From Pseudoclavibacter endophyticus (lineage in GTDB: Bacteria; Actinomycetota; Actinomycetes; Actinomycetales; Microbacteriaceae), in assembly GCF_008831085.1 (NCBI RefSeq), contig NZ_WBJY01000003.1:62001-126000 (forward strand): a DNA stretch of 64,000 nt, written 5' to 3'. The notes beneath the pieces are model-generated. The model worked only from the letters and a program-made list of their open reading frames with translations, made no database searches and had not been told where the DNA came from. A program made the position numbers and the translations under genes. Below are positions 40,134 through 49,319 of this stretch, in pieces (position 1 is the first letter of the stretch; each line of letters begins with the position of its first letter).

Positions 40134-40788
40134 CGAGCCGCGCGCCGGCCGTCGTCGAGACCGGGCGCTCTACGTCGAAACGCTGATCGATGCCCCCATC
40201 GACCAGATCTGGCGATTGACGCAGGACTCGGCCGAGCATCCGCGATGGGATGCGCGCTTCTCGGCGATCATTCCCACTCGCGCCCGCCCCGACGGCGCGC
40301 AGGAGTTCCGCTACGAGCTCGATCTGAAGCTGCACACGATTCGCGGCACGGGCGTCTCGCTCGGCGAGCGCCGAGCGGCCGGTGGTCAGCGCACCTCGGC
40401 CCTGCAGTTCGACACCGACGACCGGCTCTCGCCGCTCGGCAAGGGCCGCGGGTACTGGCGCTACGTGCCGACCGACGCGGGCGTGCGCTTCATCACCGGC
40501 TACGACTACGAGCCCGGCTGGGGCGCGGTGGGCCGCATCCTCGATCCGATCATCACGCGCCGCTTCGTGTGGTGGCTCACCGCGTACAGCTTCGATCGCC
40601 TGCGGATCTGGGCGGAGACGGGCACACCACCCGAGCGACTGACGTGGTGGCGCGGCCTGCTGCCCGGGAAGCGCCCACGGGCCCGGGCATCCCGCTGCCG
40701 GTCGGCGCCCGCGCGGCGCTCGCGGACAGGCGTGATGGGTGAGGCGCCGGCGACCCTGGCTCAGCTCGACCGCGAGGGGGAGCAGTGA
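40111..40788 (+). CDS. SRPBCC (START-like) superfamily protein
   Basis: 225 residues. The middle part has the START/Bet v1-like order: ALYVETLIDAPIDQIWRLT, WDARFSAIIPTR and RYVPTDAGVRFITGYDYEPG, ending in an amphipathic helix (RFVWWLTAYSFDRLRIWAE). This fold binds lipids or polyketides in a deep pocket. The C-terminal 45 residues are Arg-rich and look disordered. The ATG lies 23 bases inside ftsY, and the stop overlaps the next start (GTGA): ftsY and three small genes form one coupled unit. Confidence 0.8.
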   Translation: MRRSSSADEPRAGRRRDRALYVETLIDAPIDQIWRLTQDSAEHPRWDARFSAIIPTRARPDGAQEFRYELDLKLHTIRGTGVSLGERRAAGGQRTSALQFDTDDRLSPLGKGRGYWRYVPTDAGVRFITGYDYEPGWGAVGRILDPIITRRFVWWLTAYSFDRLRIWAETGTPPERLTWWRGLLPGKRPRARASRCRSAPARRSRTGVMGEAPATLAQLDREGEQ

Positions 40789-41489
40789 GCGAGCACCGCG
40801 GTGAGATGGTCTCGCCAGGGATCTTCCAACGGGCCCTCGGCGACGACTTCGCCCGCCTGCACCCCATGCTGCAGCGTCGCTTCGGGGTCGGCGTCGGGGC
40901 GGGGTACGGCTGCGTCGGCACGGGAATCATGACCGACGTGCGGCCGGGGCCGCTGTGGACGCGCCTGTTCCTCGCGTTCGGCGCCACCCGCAACATCATG
41001 TTCCCCGAGCGCGGCAGGAACATCCCGTTCCAGATCGACAACTACGCCTATATCGACGGCTTCGGGCGCGAGACGGTCACGTTCGTGCGGACCATGTCGC
41101 TCCGCGGCGGCGTCCGCAGGCGGTTCGACGCGACGATGGTCTGGAGCGACGCGAGGCAGCGGGTCGTCGACTACCTCGGCACGCACCAGCACCTCGCGGT
41201 CGATCTCGCGCTGTCGGTGACTCGCGATGGTGGACTGCGGCTCGTCTCGGGCGAGCAGCGCTTCTACGAGGGGCCGATCGCCTTCCGGTTCCCAATGCTG
41301 CTGAGTGGCCGCGCGGTCCTCACCGAGCACTACGACGATGCGCGGGAGCGGTACGTCATCGACCTCGAGGTGCGCAATCGGCGGTTCGGACGGCTGTTCG
41401 GGTATCGAGGCGAGTTCACGTGCACGTTCGTCGACGGCACCGACGCACCTGTGACGGCGAAGCCGTACCGTGAGGAGCGGCGCGAGTGA
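40785..41489 (+). CDS. DUF4166 protein
   Basis: 234 residues with the DUF4166 pattern: FQRALGDDFARLHPMLQRRFG at the start, FPERGRNIPFQIDNYAYID, FDATMVWSD and the closing FGYRGEFTCTF. Often found fused to or next to SDR or SRPBCC proteins; function unknown. GTGA overlaps at both ends place it in the middle of the ftsY-linked unit. Confidence 0.85.
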   Translation: MSEHRGEMVSPGIFQRALGDDFARLHPMLQRRFGVGVGAGYGCVGTGIMTDVRPGPLWTRLFLAFGATRNIMFPERGRNIPFQIDNYAYIDGFGRETVTFVRTMSLRGGVRRRFDATMVWSDARQRVVDYLGTHQHLAVDLALSVTRDGGLRLVSGEQRFYEGPIAFRFPMLLSGRAVLTEHYDDARERYVIDLEVRNRRFGRLFGYRGEFTCTFVDGTDAPVTAKPYREERRE

Positions 41490-42193
41490 CCCGGCGTGGG
41501 CGGGGGCGTCAGTCACGCCGCATGGCCGGCCGAGCCGGGCGCGCCCATCCGCCTCCCGGTGGCCCAGCGGCCGGCGCCGAGCGATCGGTGCTGCTGACCG
41601 CCATCGGCGATAACGCCGGCAGGCTCCACCCGCAGGTGCATGCGTATCTCCAGGCCCTCGGCGGTTCCATGCGCGGCGAGGGCGTCTTCGACGCTGCCGG
41701 GAGCCGATTCGGCCGGATCGGGCTGCTCGCCCGCCCGGTCATGGGCCCCGGTCTCCTCGTGACGGGGAAGGGCCGAAGCGTGCCCTTCGAACTCGAGGGC
41801 GCGGGGGCCCGCGTCGCCGGCGGCCACACCGCCATACGTATGCGGCGCACCCTGTGGTTCGCGACCGGCCCGCAGTCGTTCGGCGATGTGCTGGTGCCCG
41901 GCAGGGAACCCGGCACCGTGCGCAACGTCCTGGGCGACGCCGGCCGTGTGGAGCTGCTGCTGGCGTGCGCCGTCACGCGCCAGGGGTGGTTCCGGATGCG
42001 TTCGGTCGCCTCATACGTGCGCGTCGGCCGGCTTCGGGTTCGGCTGCCGAGTGCCCTCGGCGTGCGCGCCGATGTGTGCAACGGCTATGACGCCGAGCGC
42101 GCGTGCCACACGGTCGCCGTGCGGGTGCGGAACCCGCTGCTCGGCACTGTGCTCGGCTACCGCGGCGCGTTTCGGTTCCGGCCGGTGGTCTGA
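41486..42193 (+). CDS. Divergent DUF4166-like paralogue
   Basis: 235 residues. It resembles its neighbour (LHPQVHAYLQAL, LLVTGKGRSVPFELEG, MRRTLWFATG, LGYRGAFRFRPV) but is strongly diverged, suggesting an old tandem duplication. GTG start overlapping the previous stop; the first 33 residues are Arg/Gly/Pro-rich. The 3' end overlaps the convergent gene by 37 bp. Confidence 0.75.
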   Translation: MTRRGRGRQSRRMAGRAGRAHPPPGGPAAGAERSVLLTAIGDNAGRLHPQVHAYLQALGGSMRGEGVFDAAGSRFGRIGLLARPVMGPGLLVTGKGRSVPFELEGAGARVAGGHTAIRMRRTLWFATGPQSFGDVLVPGREPGTVRNVLGDAGRVELLLACAVTRQGWFRMRSVASYVRVGRLRVRLPSALGVRADVCNGYDAERACHTVAVRVRNPLLGTVLGYRGAFRFRPVV

Positions 42194-43416
42194 GCGGCCG
42201 ACGACGCGGCTGCCCGCAGATTGCGCGCGTACGCCGCCGGCGCCGACGTCTCGCCCGTGCGGGCGCGCGCGGCGAGTTCGCGGGCGAACATCTCGAGATC
42301 GGTCAACCGGGTGCCGACGTCGGGTATCGCCGCGTCGTCGAACGCGCCGTCGATCGACCGCGCGAATCGCGCGGCGACGGGCCCGAGCGGGATGCCGTAG
42401 AGGCCCGAGAGCGTGCCTTCGAAGGCCAAGTGGATGCCCTGGCTCGCGGTGATCGGCACGAAGGTCTGGCGCACGAGTCGCCCGCCGGTGGCGGTGCTCA
42501 CGCGTGTGAGGGCGTCGAGCAGCGCGTCGCTCTCGGCCGATTCGTCGCCGGGTGATCGTCCCCGTCCGACCGCCGCGCGCATCCGCCTCGCTCCGTTGGC
42601 AAGGGCCAGCAGGTCGACCGCGAGTTCGCGGGCCGTGCGCTCGTCGTGGTGGGTGCTCGTGACCGCTACGGTCATCCACGCGAACCCGCCGGCGAGCATG
42701 ATCGACGCCACGGCTGCGAGCGTCTGGATGATCGCGGTCACGGGGGCCGCCTGGCTGCCGTCGCGGGGCACGATCGGTACGACGACCGCCCCCGCGATCG
42801 TGAGCACGGCGAGCAGGATCGCCGTGATGGGGCGAGCCCTGTTGACGAGGTCGGTGAACGCCGTGTGCGCACGCAGCAGGGGCGCGCGATCGCGCGCGAT
42901 GAACACGATGATGACGCTGGCGACGGCGACGGCGATGACGGCGTAGACGGCGTCGTCCTCGTCGGTGGTCCACTCGTCGGGAAACTCGTAGCGAACGGCG
43001 ACGAGCAGTACGACGATGGCGAGGCCGAGGGCGGTGGCGACGATCGCCGCCGTGCGCACGATGAACCGGAGCAGGCGCTCTGCCGACCTGATGGCGGAAC
43101 GCAGCGGGGGAGCGAACGAGAAGACGACCGCGCGGACCAGCGCGAGTGCCGCCAGCACAGCGAGCACAACACCGCCCGCGGCGGGCGCGTCGACGAAGAC
43201 GACGATCGAGATGGCGCCGCCGACCGAGACGGCCAGCAGCAGCGCGAGGAACAGGACCGCGGCGCCCGCCGCGCGCCGCCACCGCGGGCCGTACTCGACC
43301 CGGTCGACCGAGACGAGGTCGAGGTGTTTGCTGAGCTCGAGCAGATTTCGGGGATGCCCGTGCGTGGCGCGCGCGTCGACCCGCCTCGGCGGGGGCGCCT
43401 CGTCGTTCGCGTGCAT
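42157..43416 (-). CDS. Membrane protein with six helices, unknown function
   Basis: 419 residues. An N-terminal cytoplasmic segment with LLELSKHLDLVSVDRVEYG, six membrane helices between about residues 48 and 265, then a 150-residue cytoplasmic domain (ELAVDLLALANGARRMRAAVG and onwards) without recognisable motif. ATG at 43416. Its 3' end overlaps the plus-strand gene that ends at 42193. I cannot assign a family. Confidence 0.7.
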   Translation of the reverse strand: MHANDEAPPPRRVDARATHGHPRNLLELSKHLDLVSVDRVEYGPRWRRAAGAAVLFLALLLAVSVGGAISIVVFVDAPAAGGVVLAVLAALALVRAVVFSFAPPLRSAIRSAERLLRFIVRTAAIVATALGLAIVVLLVAVRYEFPDEWTTDEDDAVYAVIAVAVASVIIVFIARDRAPLLRAHTAFTDLVNRARPITAILLAVLTIAGAVVVPIVPRDGSQAAPVTAIIQTLAAVASIMLAGGFAWMTVAVTSTHHDERTARELAVDLLALANGARRMRAAVGRGRSPGDESAESDALLDALTRVSTATGGRLVRQTFVPITASQGIHLAFEGTLSGLYGIPLGPVAARFARSIDGAFDDAAIPDVGTRLTDLEMFARELAARARTGETSAPAAYARNLRAAASSAAQTTGRNRNAPR

Positions 43417-43519
43417 CTCTCAAGTGTTCCATGGGCGCCACCACCCGCCGTCGCTGGTTGCTCGGCCATGGTCCGAGCATTCCAGGCTTGCTGTCGCGTG
43501 ATTGCTCAGAGGACGCGGA

Positions 43520-44758
43520 CTAGGCCCGCACGACGGGCAGCTGCACGAGGCGGTCGTCGTCGCCGCCGGGCGAGCCACGGCCGTCGGTGTTGTTCGTGAG
43601 GATCCAGATCGATTCCTCCGGGCCGACGACGACATCGCGGATGCGCCCGTAGTCGCCGACGAACATCGCTTCGGCGACGGCCTCCTCGCCGCTGAGGTCG
43701 ATGCGCCACAGCCGCTCACCCCGCAGCGACGCCATGAAGAGGGTGTCGCCGACCCAGGTGAGGCCCGACGGGCTCGCCTCGCTCGTCGTCCACTGCAGCA
43801 CGGGGTCGCGGAACGCGGGGTCGTCGCCGACGCCCTCGACGAGCGGCCAGCCGTAGTTCGCGCCCGGTTCGATGAGGTTGAGCTCGTCCCACGTGTCTTG
43901 CCCGAACTCGCTCGCCCACAATCGCCCGTCGCGGTCCCATGCGAGGCCCTGCGGGTTGCGGTGCCCCATCGAGTAGACCTCGCTGCCGAACGGATTGTCG
44001 GCCGGCACCGACCCGTCGAGCCCGATGCGCAGGATCTTGCCGGCGAGCGACGACTCGTCTTGCGCGAGCTCCGGCCGCCCGGCGTCGCCGGCCGTGGCGT
44101 AGAGGTGCCCGTCTGGCCCGATCGCGAGCCGTCCGCCGTTGTGGTTTGAAGCGCTCGGAATGCCCGTGACGAGGTCGACCTGCTCGGCGACCGCGACCTG
44201 CCCGGAATCCGCCGAGGTCACGTCGAAGCGCACGATTCGGTTGCCGTCGTCGGCGGTGAACATGGCGAAGAGCAACGCCCCGTCGGCGCCCTGCCCGCCG
44301 CCACGCTCGGCGATCGCCAGCCCCAGGAGCCCGCCCTCACCGCCGTGCGCGACGCCGGCGACGGTGGTCACCTCCCGCGTCGTGCCGTCGGGGAGCACCT
44401 CGAGAATGCGGCCCGAGTCGCGCTCGCTCACGACCGCCGCGCCACTCGCGAAGCGCGCGACCGACCAAGGCGCGTCGAGTCCTGTGGCGAGGTCGTCGGC
44501 ACCGTCGCTCGTCGCGGTGACGGGGCCGGGCAGCTCGGCCCACGGATCGCGGATCGGCGCCGGCGTCGCGTCGTCGTCGCCCCCGGGCGCCTCGGTGCCG
44601 GCGACCGTCTCGGTCGATCCCGCGCCATCCGGCGTCGGCTCGGCCTCACCGCCGGCGCACCCGGCGAGCAGCGCGATCACGCTCGCTGCCGCGAACATCC
44701 GCACGGATGCTCGCGGCACGGTGCGAGGCCCGTGTGTCATCGACACGGTGTCCGCCAT
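43520..44758 (-). CDS. PQQ-type sugar dehydrogenase (glucose/sorbosone dehydrogenase family) lipoprotein
   Basis: 412 residues from the ATG at 44758. Lipobox LAGC with Cys34, a Thr/Asp-rich linker of about 50 residues, then a six-bladed propeller: GLDAPWSVARF, SNHNGGRLAIGPDGHLYATAGD, SMGHRNPQGLAWDRDGRLWASE and FGQDTWDELNLIEPGANYGWP are hallmarks of the GSDH/YliI family, which oxidises sugars or aldehydes using PQQ. Exported and membrane-anchored. Seven bases after the gamma-carbonic anhydrase gene, probably one operon. Confidence 0.92.
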   Translation of the reverse strand: MADTVSMTHGPRTVPRASVRMFAAASVIALLAGCAGGEAEPTPDGAGSTETVAGTEAPGGDDDATPAPIRDPWAELPGPVTATSDGADDLATGLDAPWSVARFASGAAVVSERDSGRILEVLPDGTTREVTTVAGVAHGGEGGLLGLAIAERGGGQGADGALLFAMFTADDGNRIVRFDVTSADSGQVAVAEQVDLVTGIPSASNHNGGRLAIGPDGHLYATAGDAGRPELAQDESSLAGKILRIGLDGSVPADNPFGSEVYSMGHRNPQGLAWDRDGRLWASEFGQDTWDELNLIEPGANYGWPLVEGVGDDPAFRDPVLQWTTSEASPSGLTWVGDTLFMASLRGERLWRIDLSGEEAVAEAMFVGDYGRIRDVVVGPEESIWILTNNTDGRGSPGGDDDRLVQLPVVRA

Positions 44759-44765
44759 GGTCTGC

Positions 44766-45350
44766 TCACTCTCCGTCGCCGTGCGGCTCACGCGGCGCCG
44801 CGACGTCGCTGCGCGAAACCGCCTCTTCGAGGCCCGCCTGCGCCTTCGACAGCGCGACGTAGCCGCCGGCGTGCGGAATGAACGCCGCGGACTCCTCGTG
44901 AGTCAGCTCGCGCCGCACCTTGGCGGGCACGCCGGCCGCGAGTGACCTCGCTGGGATCTCGGCGCCCTCGAGCACGACGCCGCCCGCGGCGATGAGCGAG
45001 CCGGGGCCCACGACCGCGCGCGAGAGCACCGCCGCCTTCATCCCGATGAGGGTGCCGTCGCCGATCGTGGCACCGTGGACGAGTGCCTGGTGGCCGAGCG
45101 TCACGTCATCGCCGAGCACGGCGGGGGCGTCGTCTTCGCAGTGCAGCACCGAGCCGTCCTGGATGTTCGTGCGGGCGCCGACGCGGATGGGGCCGACGTC
45201 GGCGCGCAGCACGCAGCCGTAGAAGACGGAGGAGTCTGGTCCGATCTCGACGTCACCGACAATGACGGCGGTCGGCGCGATCCACGCGGTCGGGTGGATG
45301 CGCGGTGCGATGCCGTTGAACGGAAGGATGAGCGGGCCGTGGTCGGTCAT
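44766..45350 (-). CDS. Gamma-carbonic anhydrase family (left-handed beta-helix) protein
   Basis: 194 residues. Hexapeptide repeats build the beta-helix; the zinc-ligand histidines are in DGSVLHCED and LGHQALVHGATIGDG. The family includes active carbonic anhydrases and inactive relatives (PaaY/YrdA type), so activity is not certain. GGGAG lies upstream of the ATG. Divergent from ffh. Confidence 0.92.
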   Translation of the reverse strand: MTDHGPLILPFNGIAPRIHPTAWIAPTAVIVGDVEIGPDSSVFYGCVLRADVGPIRVGARTNIQDGSVLHCEDDAPAVLGDDVTLGHQALVHGATIGDGTLIGMKAAVLSRAVVGPGSLIAAGGVVLEGAEIPARSLAAGVPAKVRRELTHEESAAFIPHAGGYVALSKAQAGLEEAVSRSDVAAPREPHGDGE

Positions 45351-45483
45351 GGCTCGATTCTCCCAGGGACCTCAGACATGCGCCCCTTCGGGCGTCACCC
45401 CGTCGAATCCGACGGCTCCCGTGCGCCCCGGTCGGTTCGGGCACCGACCGTCGGCATCCGGCCGGTCGCGCGACGCGGAACGG

Positions 45484-45489
45484 TAGACT
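45484..45489 (+). promoter_or_regulatory. -10 box TAGACT of ffh, near-leaderless
   Basis: TAGACT ends 9 nt before the ffh ATG at 45499, leaving at most two or three untranslated bases. No ribosome binding site is present. Confidence 0.55.
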
Positions 45490-45498
45490 GCCGCAACT

Positions 45499-47091
45499 AT
45501 GGCCATGTTTGGAAACCTGTCTGAGCGACTCACCGCGACGCTCGCGAACCTGCGCACGAAGGGCAAGCTCTCCGCCTCCGACGTCGACGGCACGGTGCGC
45601 GAGATCCGCCGCGCGCTGCTCGAGGCCGACGTCGCCCTGCCCGTGGTCAAGGAGTTCACGGCGCAGGTGCGTGAGCGCGCGCTGAGCGACGACGTCAACA
45701 GGGCGCTCAACCCGGCTCAGCAAGTGGTGCAGATCGTCAATGACGAGCTCATCGCGATCCTCGGCGGCGAGGTGCGGCGCCTCTCGTTCGCGAAGCAGCC
45801 GCCGACCGTCATCATGCTGGCCGGCCTGCAGGGCACCGGCAAGACGACGTTCGCGGGCAAGCTCGCGAAGCGGCTCCTGGGCGAGAAGCACGCGCCCCTG
45901 CTGGTCGCGGCCGACCTTCAGCGTCCGAATGCCGTGCAGCAGCTGCAAGTGGTCGGCGAGCAGGCGGGCGTGCACGTCCACGCGCCCGAGCCCGGCAACG
46001 GCGTCGGCGATCCCGTGCGGGTGGCCAAGGATGCCGTGAAGTTCGCCCGGGAGAAGCTCTACGACGTCGTCATCATTGACACGGCCGGCCGCCTCGGCGT
46101 CGACGCGGACCTGATGAAGCAGGCCTCGAACATCCGCAAGGCGACGAACCCCGACGAGGTGCTGTTCGTCATCGACGCGATGATCGGTCAGGATGCCGTC
46201 GCGACCGCGAACGCGTTCCAAGAGGGCGTCGGCTTCACGGGCGTCGTGCTCTCGAAGCTGGACAGCGACGCCCGAGGCGGCGCTGCCCTGTCGGTCGCGA
46301 AGGTCACGGGCCAGCCCATCATGTTCGCGTCCACGGGCGAGCGACTCGACGACCTCGAGGTGTTCCACCCCGACCGCATGGCGAGCCGGATTCTCGACAT
46401 GGGCGACATCCTCTCGCTCATCGAGCAGGCACAGCAGGCGTTCGACGAGGACGAGGCCCGCAAGGTCGCCGACAAGTTCGCGAGCGAGCAGTTCACCCTC
46501 GACGACTTCTTGCAGCAGCTGCAGCAGATGCGCAAGGCCGGCAACTTCAAGAAGATGATCGGCATGCTGCCCAACATGGGCCACATGAAGTCGGAGATCG
46601 AGAACTTCGACGAGCGCGAACTCGTACGCACCGAGGCGATCATCCAGTCGATGACCCCGGCTGAGCGCCAGAACCCGAAGCTGCTCAACGGCTCGCGTCG
46701 CGCCCGTATTGCGCGCGGCTGCGGGCGGACGGTGCAAGACGTCAACGAGCTCATGAAGCGCTTCGACCAGATGGCGAAGATGATGAAGACCGTCGCCCGC
46801 GGCGGCATGCCGCAGATGCCGGGCATGGGCCCGATCCCGGGAATGGGCGGCGGCGGTGGCAGGGCCAAGCAGCTGAAGGCGGGCAAGGCGAAGAAGGGCA
46901 AGGGCAAGGCGCGCAGCGGCAACCCCGCGAAAGCGGCCCAGCAAGCGCAGGAAGAGCAGCGGCCGACGCCCTCGCTCGGCGGGTCGGTCTTCGGCGCCGC
47001 CGCCGGCCCCGGCGGCGACGAGACGAGCGGTGCGCCCGGCCAGCCATCGGCGGAGGAGCTCGCGGAGCTCCAGAAGTACCTGCAGCGGTAG
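45499..47091 (+). CDS. ffh: Signal recognition particle protein Ffh
   Basis: 530 residues: N domain, GTPase (GLQGTGKT at 109-116, DTAGRLGVD, SKLDSDARGG) and the Met-rich M domain that binds signal sequences and SRP RNA (NGSRRARIARGCGRTVQDVNE). A 75-residue Gly/Ala/Lys-rich tail follows the M domain. Partner of FtsY in the same window. The start has no ribosome binding site but a -10 box right before it. Confidence 0.97.
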   Translation: MAMFGNLSERLTATLANLRTKGKLSASDVDGTVREIRRALLEADVALPVVKEFTAQVRERALSDDVNRALNPAQQVVQIVNDELIAILGGEVRRLSFAKQPPTVIMLAGLQGTGKTTFAGKLAKRLLGEKHAPLLVAADLQRPNAVQQLQVVGEQAGVHVHAPEPGNGVGDPVRVAKDAVKFAREKLYDVVIIDTAGRLGVDADLMKQASNIRKATNPDEVLFVIDAMIGQDAVATANAFQEGVGFTGVVLSKLDSDARGGAALSVAKVTGQPIMFASTGERLDDLEVFHPDRMASRILDMGDILSLIEQAQQAFDEDEARKVADKFASEQFTLDDFLQQLQQMRKAGNFKKMIGMLPNMGHMKSEIENFDERELVRTEAIIQSMTPAERQNPKLLNGSRRARIARGCGRTVQDVNELMKRFDQMAKMMKTVARGGMPQMPGMGPIPGMGGGGGRAKQLKAGKAKKGKGKARSGNPAKAAQQAQEEQRPTPSLGGSVFGAAAGPGGDETSGAPGQPSAEELAELQKYLQR

Positions 47092-47101
47092 TCGACGCGG
47101 C

Positions 47102-47128
47102 TCCCGGGCCCTTCCGCGGGTCCCGGGA
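47102..47128 (+). terminator. Terminator of ffh
   Basis: TCCCGGGCCC (47102-47111), loop TTCCGC, GGGTCCCGGGA (47118-47128) with one bulged A. It begins 10 bp after the stop. Confidence 0.65.
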
Positions 47129-47163
47129 CGGCCGGCGTCGCCCGCGGCAGGCCAGGGGTGGAA

Positions 47164-47169
47164 TATGCT
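47164..47169 (+). promoter_or_regulatory. -10 box TATGCT of the sugar transporter operon
   Basis: TATGCT matches the consensus well; no -35 hexamer at the right distance, so an activator or a non-consensus -35 is likely. Transcription would start near 47176, 85 nt before the first gene. Confidence 0.45.
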
Positions 47170-47260
47170 CCTTCATGGATTGGGCGGTCGCCCGGACCGT
47201 CGGATGCGTTCGTCACGATCGCGCGAATCCGATCACGAGGTTGTCGAAGGAGCCCATCAC

Positions 47261-48250
47261 GTGAAGAAGATCACCAAGCTGTTCGCCGGTCTCGGTGCTG
47301 CCGCGCTCGCGTTCACCATCGCCGCCTGCTCGAGCACTGGCGGCGCGCAGGGCGGCGACGAGGGCGACGACGCGGTCGCGCCGGGAACCGAGTCCGGCCT
47401 CACGATCGCGCTCGTCACCCACAGCGCTCCCGGAGACACGTTCTGGGACATCGTGCGCAGGGGCGCCGAAGACGCCGCCGCCATCTACGGCGTGAACCTG
47501 CTCTACGGGAACGACCCCGACGGCGCGCAGCAGGCGCAGCTCGTGCAGCAGTACGTCGACCAGGGCGTCGACGGCATCGCCGTCTCGCTCGCCAAGCCCG
47601 AGGCGATGAGCTCGTCGGTGGAGCAGGCCGTGAGCGCGGACATCCCCGTCGTCTCGGTCAACTCCGGCGCCGATGCGTGGCAAGACCTCGGCGTGCTCGC
47701 GCACTTCGGTCAGGACGAGCTCGTCGCCGGCGAGGCCGTCGGGGATCGCCTCGCGCAGGAGGGCCGCACGCACCCCGTCTGCGTCATCCACGAGCAGGGC
47801 AATGTCGGCCACGAGGCCCGCTGCCAGGGCATCACGAACAAGGTGCCCGGCACGGAACTGCTCTACGTGCAGGGCTCCGACATGACTCAGGTGGAGTCGA
47901 CTGTGACCGCCAAGCTGCAGTCGACGCCCGACGCCGACGTCATCGTCGGCCTCGGCGCGCCGTTCGCGCTCACGATCGCGCAGGTGGCCGAGGGACTTGG
48001 GTCGGAAATCGACGTCGTCTCGTTCGACCTCAATGGTGACGTCGCCGGCGCCGTCAGCGACGGCGGCATCTCGTTCGCCGTCGACCAGCAGCCCTACCTG
48101 CAGGGCTACCTCGCCGTCGAGTCGCTCGTACTGCACCACGACGGCGGCTTCGTCGTCGGCGGCGGGCAGGCCGTGCTGACCGGCCCCGCGATGGTCGACG
48201 AGACGAACATCGACGACGTGCTGGCGTACGCGGAAGCGGGCAAGCGCTAG
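47261..48250 (+). CDS. CUT2-type sugar ABC transporter substrate-binding lipoprotein
   Basis: 329 residues from the GTG at 47261, with GAAGGAG 8 nt upstream. Signal peptide ending IAAC with lipid-carrying Cys23; a periplasmic-binding fold of the ribose/xylose type follows (LTIALVTHSAPGDTFWDIVRRG, DGIAVSLAKPEAM, DVVSFDLNGDVAGAV). It delivers a monosaccharide to the permease encoded next. The closest layout is the three-gene fructose-type frcBCA; the actual sugar is not readable. Confidence 0.92.
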   Translation: MKKITKLFAGLGAAALAFTIAACSSTGGAQGGDEGDDAVAPGTESGLTIALVTHSAPGDTFWDIVRRGAEDAAAIYGVNLLYGNDPDGAQQAQLVQQYVDQGVDGIAVSLAKPEAMSSSVEQAVSADIPVVSVNSGADAWQDLGVLAHFGQDELVAGEAVGDRLAQEGRTHPVCVIHEQGNVGHEARCQGITNKVPGTELLYVQGSDMTQVESTVTAKLQSTPDADVIVGLGAPFALTIAQVAEGLGSEIDVVSFDLNGDVAGAVSDGGISFAVDQQPYLQGYLAVESLVLHHDGGFVVGGGQAVLTGPAMVDETNIDDVLAYAEAGKR

Positions 48251-48263
48251 GCGACGCACGCAC

Positions 48264-49319
48264 ATGAGCGAAATGAGCATCCGGAACCATCGCACCCCCG
48301 TGCCGAAGGGCCGGCAGCCGCGGAGCCGATTCGCGGCCCTGCTCCGGCGCCCCGAGCTCGGCGCCGTGGTCGGCGCCGTCGTGCTCTTCGCACTCTTCGC
48401 GGTCGTCGCCAACCCCGTATTCACACAGCCGAGCTCGATCGCGACCGTGCTGTACGGGGCGTCGACCTACGGGATCATGGCGGTCGGCGTCTCGCTGCTC
48501 ATGATCGGCGGCGAGTTCGACCTGTCGACGGGTGTCGCCGTGATCTCGTCGGCGCTCGTGGCGTCGATGTTCGCGTGGAGCCTCTCCGCCAACGTGTGGG
48601 TGGGCGTGCTCGTCGCGCTCGTGTTCTCGCTCGCGATCGGTTTCGTCAACGGCCTGCTGCTCGTCAAGACGAAACTGCCGAGCTTCATCGTCACGCTCGC
48701 CACCTTCCTCATGCTCGCGGGCCTCAACCTTGCGATCACGCGCGCCGTCACGGGCGGTGTCGCGTCACCGAAGATCGACGACATGGACGGCTTCGCATCC
48801 GCGCGCGCGGTCTTCGCGTCGAGCGTCCCCGTGTTCGGCATCGAGCTGAACATCACGGTGTTCGTCTGGATCGCGCTCGTGGCCGTCGCGACCTGGATCC
48901 TCATGCGTACCCGCGTCGGCAACTGGATCTTCGCGGTCGGCGGCGACGCGGCGGCCGCCCGGGCGGTCGGGGTGCCGGTCGTGCAGACGAAGATCGGGCT
49001 GTACATGGGCGTCGGCTTCTGCGCATGGATCGCCGGCATGCACCTGCTGTTCAACTACCGGGTCGTGCAGTCGGGCGAGGGAGTCGGCAACGAGTTCCTG
49101 TACATCATCGCTGCCGTCATCGGCGGCTGCCTTCTGACGGGCGGCTACGGCTCGGCGATCGGCGGGGCCATCGGCGCGTTCATCTTCGGCATGGCCAATC
49201 GCGGCATCGTGTACGCGCAGTGGAACCCCGACTGGTTCCAGTTCTTCCTCGGGCTCATGCTGCTCGTCGCGACCGTCATCAACGTCGTCGTCAAGCGCCG
49301 CGCGGAGCGGGCGCAATGA
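48264..49319 (+). CDS. CUT2 sugar ABC transporter permease
   Basis: 351 residues with about eight to ten membrane helices; [21 protein letters not shown] and [20 protein letters not shown] are typical of RbsC/FrcC permeases. The EAA-like loop [18 protein letters not shown] is present. Thirteen bases after the binding protein gene and overlapping the ATPase gene by ATGA. Confidence 0.95.
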   Translation: MSEMSIRNHRTPVPKGRQPRSRFAALLRRPELGAVVGAVVLFALFAVVANPVFTQPSSIATVLYGASTYGIMAVGVSLLMIGGEFDLSTGVAVISSALVASMFAWSLSANVWVGVLVALVFSLAIGFVNGLLLVKTKLPSFIVTLATFLMLAGLNLAITRAVTGGVASPKIDDMDGFASARAVFASSVPVFGIELNITVFVWIALVAVATWILMRTRVGNWIFAVGGDAAAARAVGVPVVQTKIGLYMGVGFCAWIAGMHLLFNYRVVQSGEGVGNEFLYIIAAVIGGCLLTGGYGSAIGGAIGAFIFGMANRGIVYAQWNPDWFQFFLGLMLLVATVINVVVKRRAERAQ

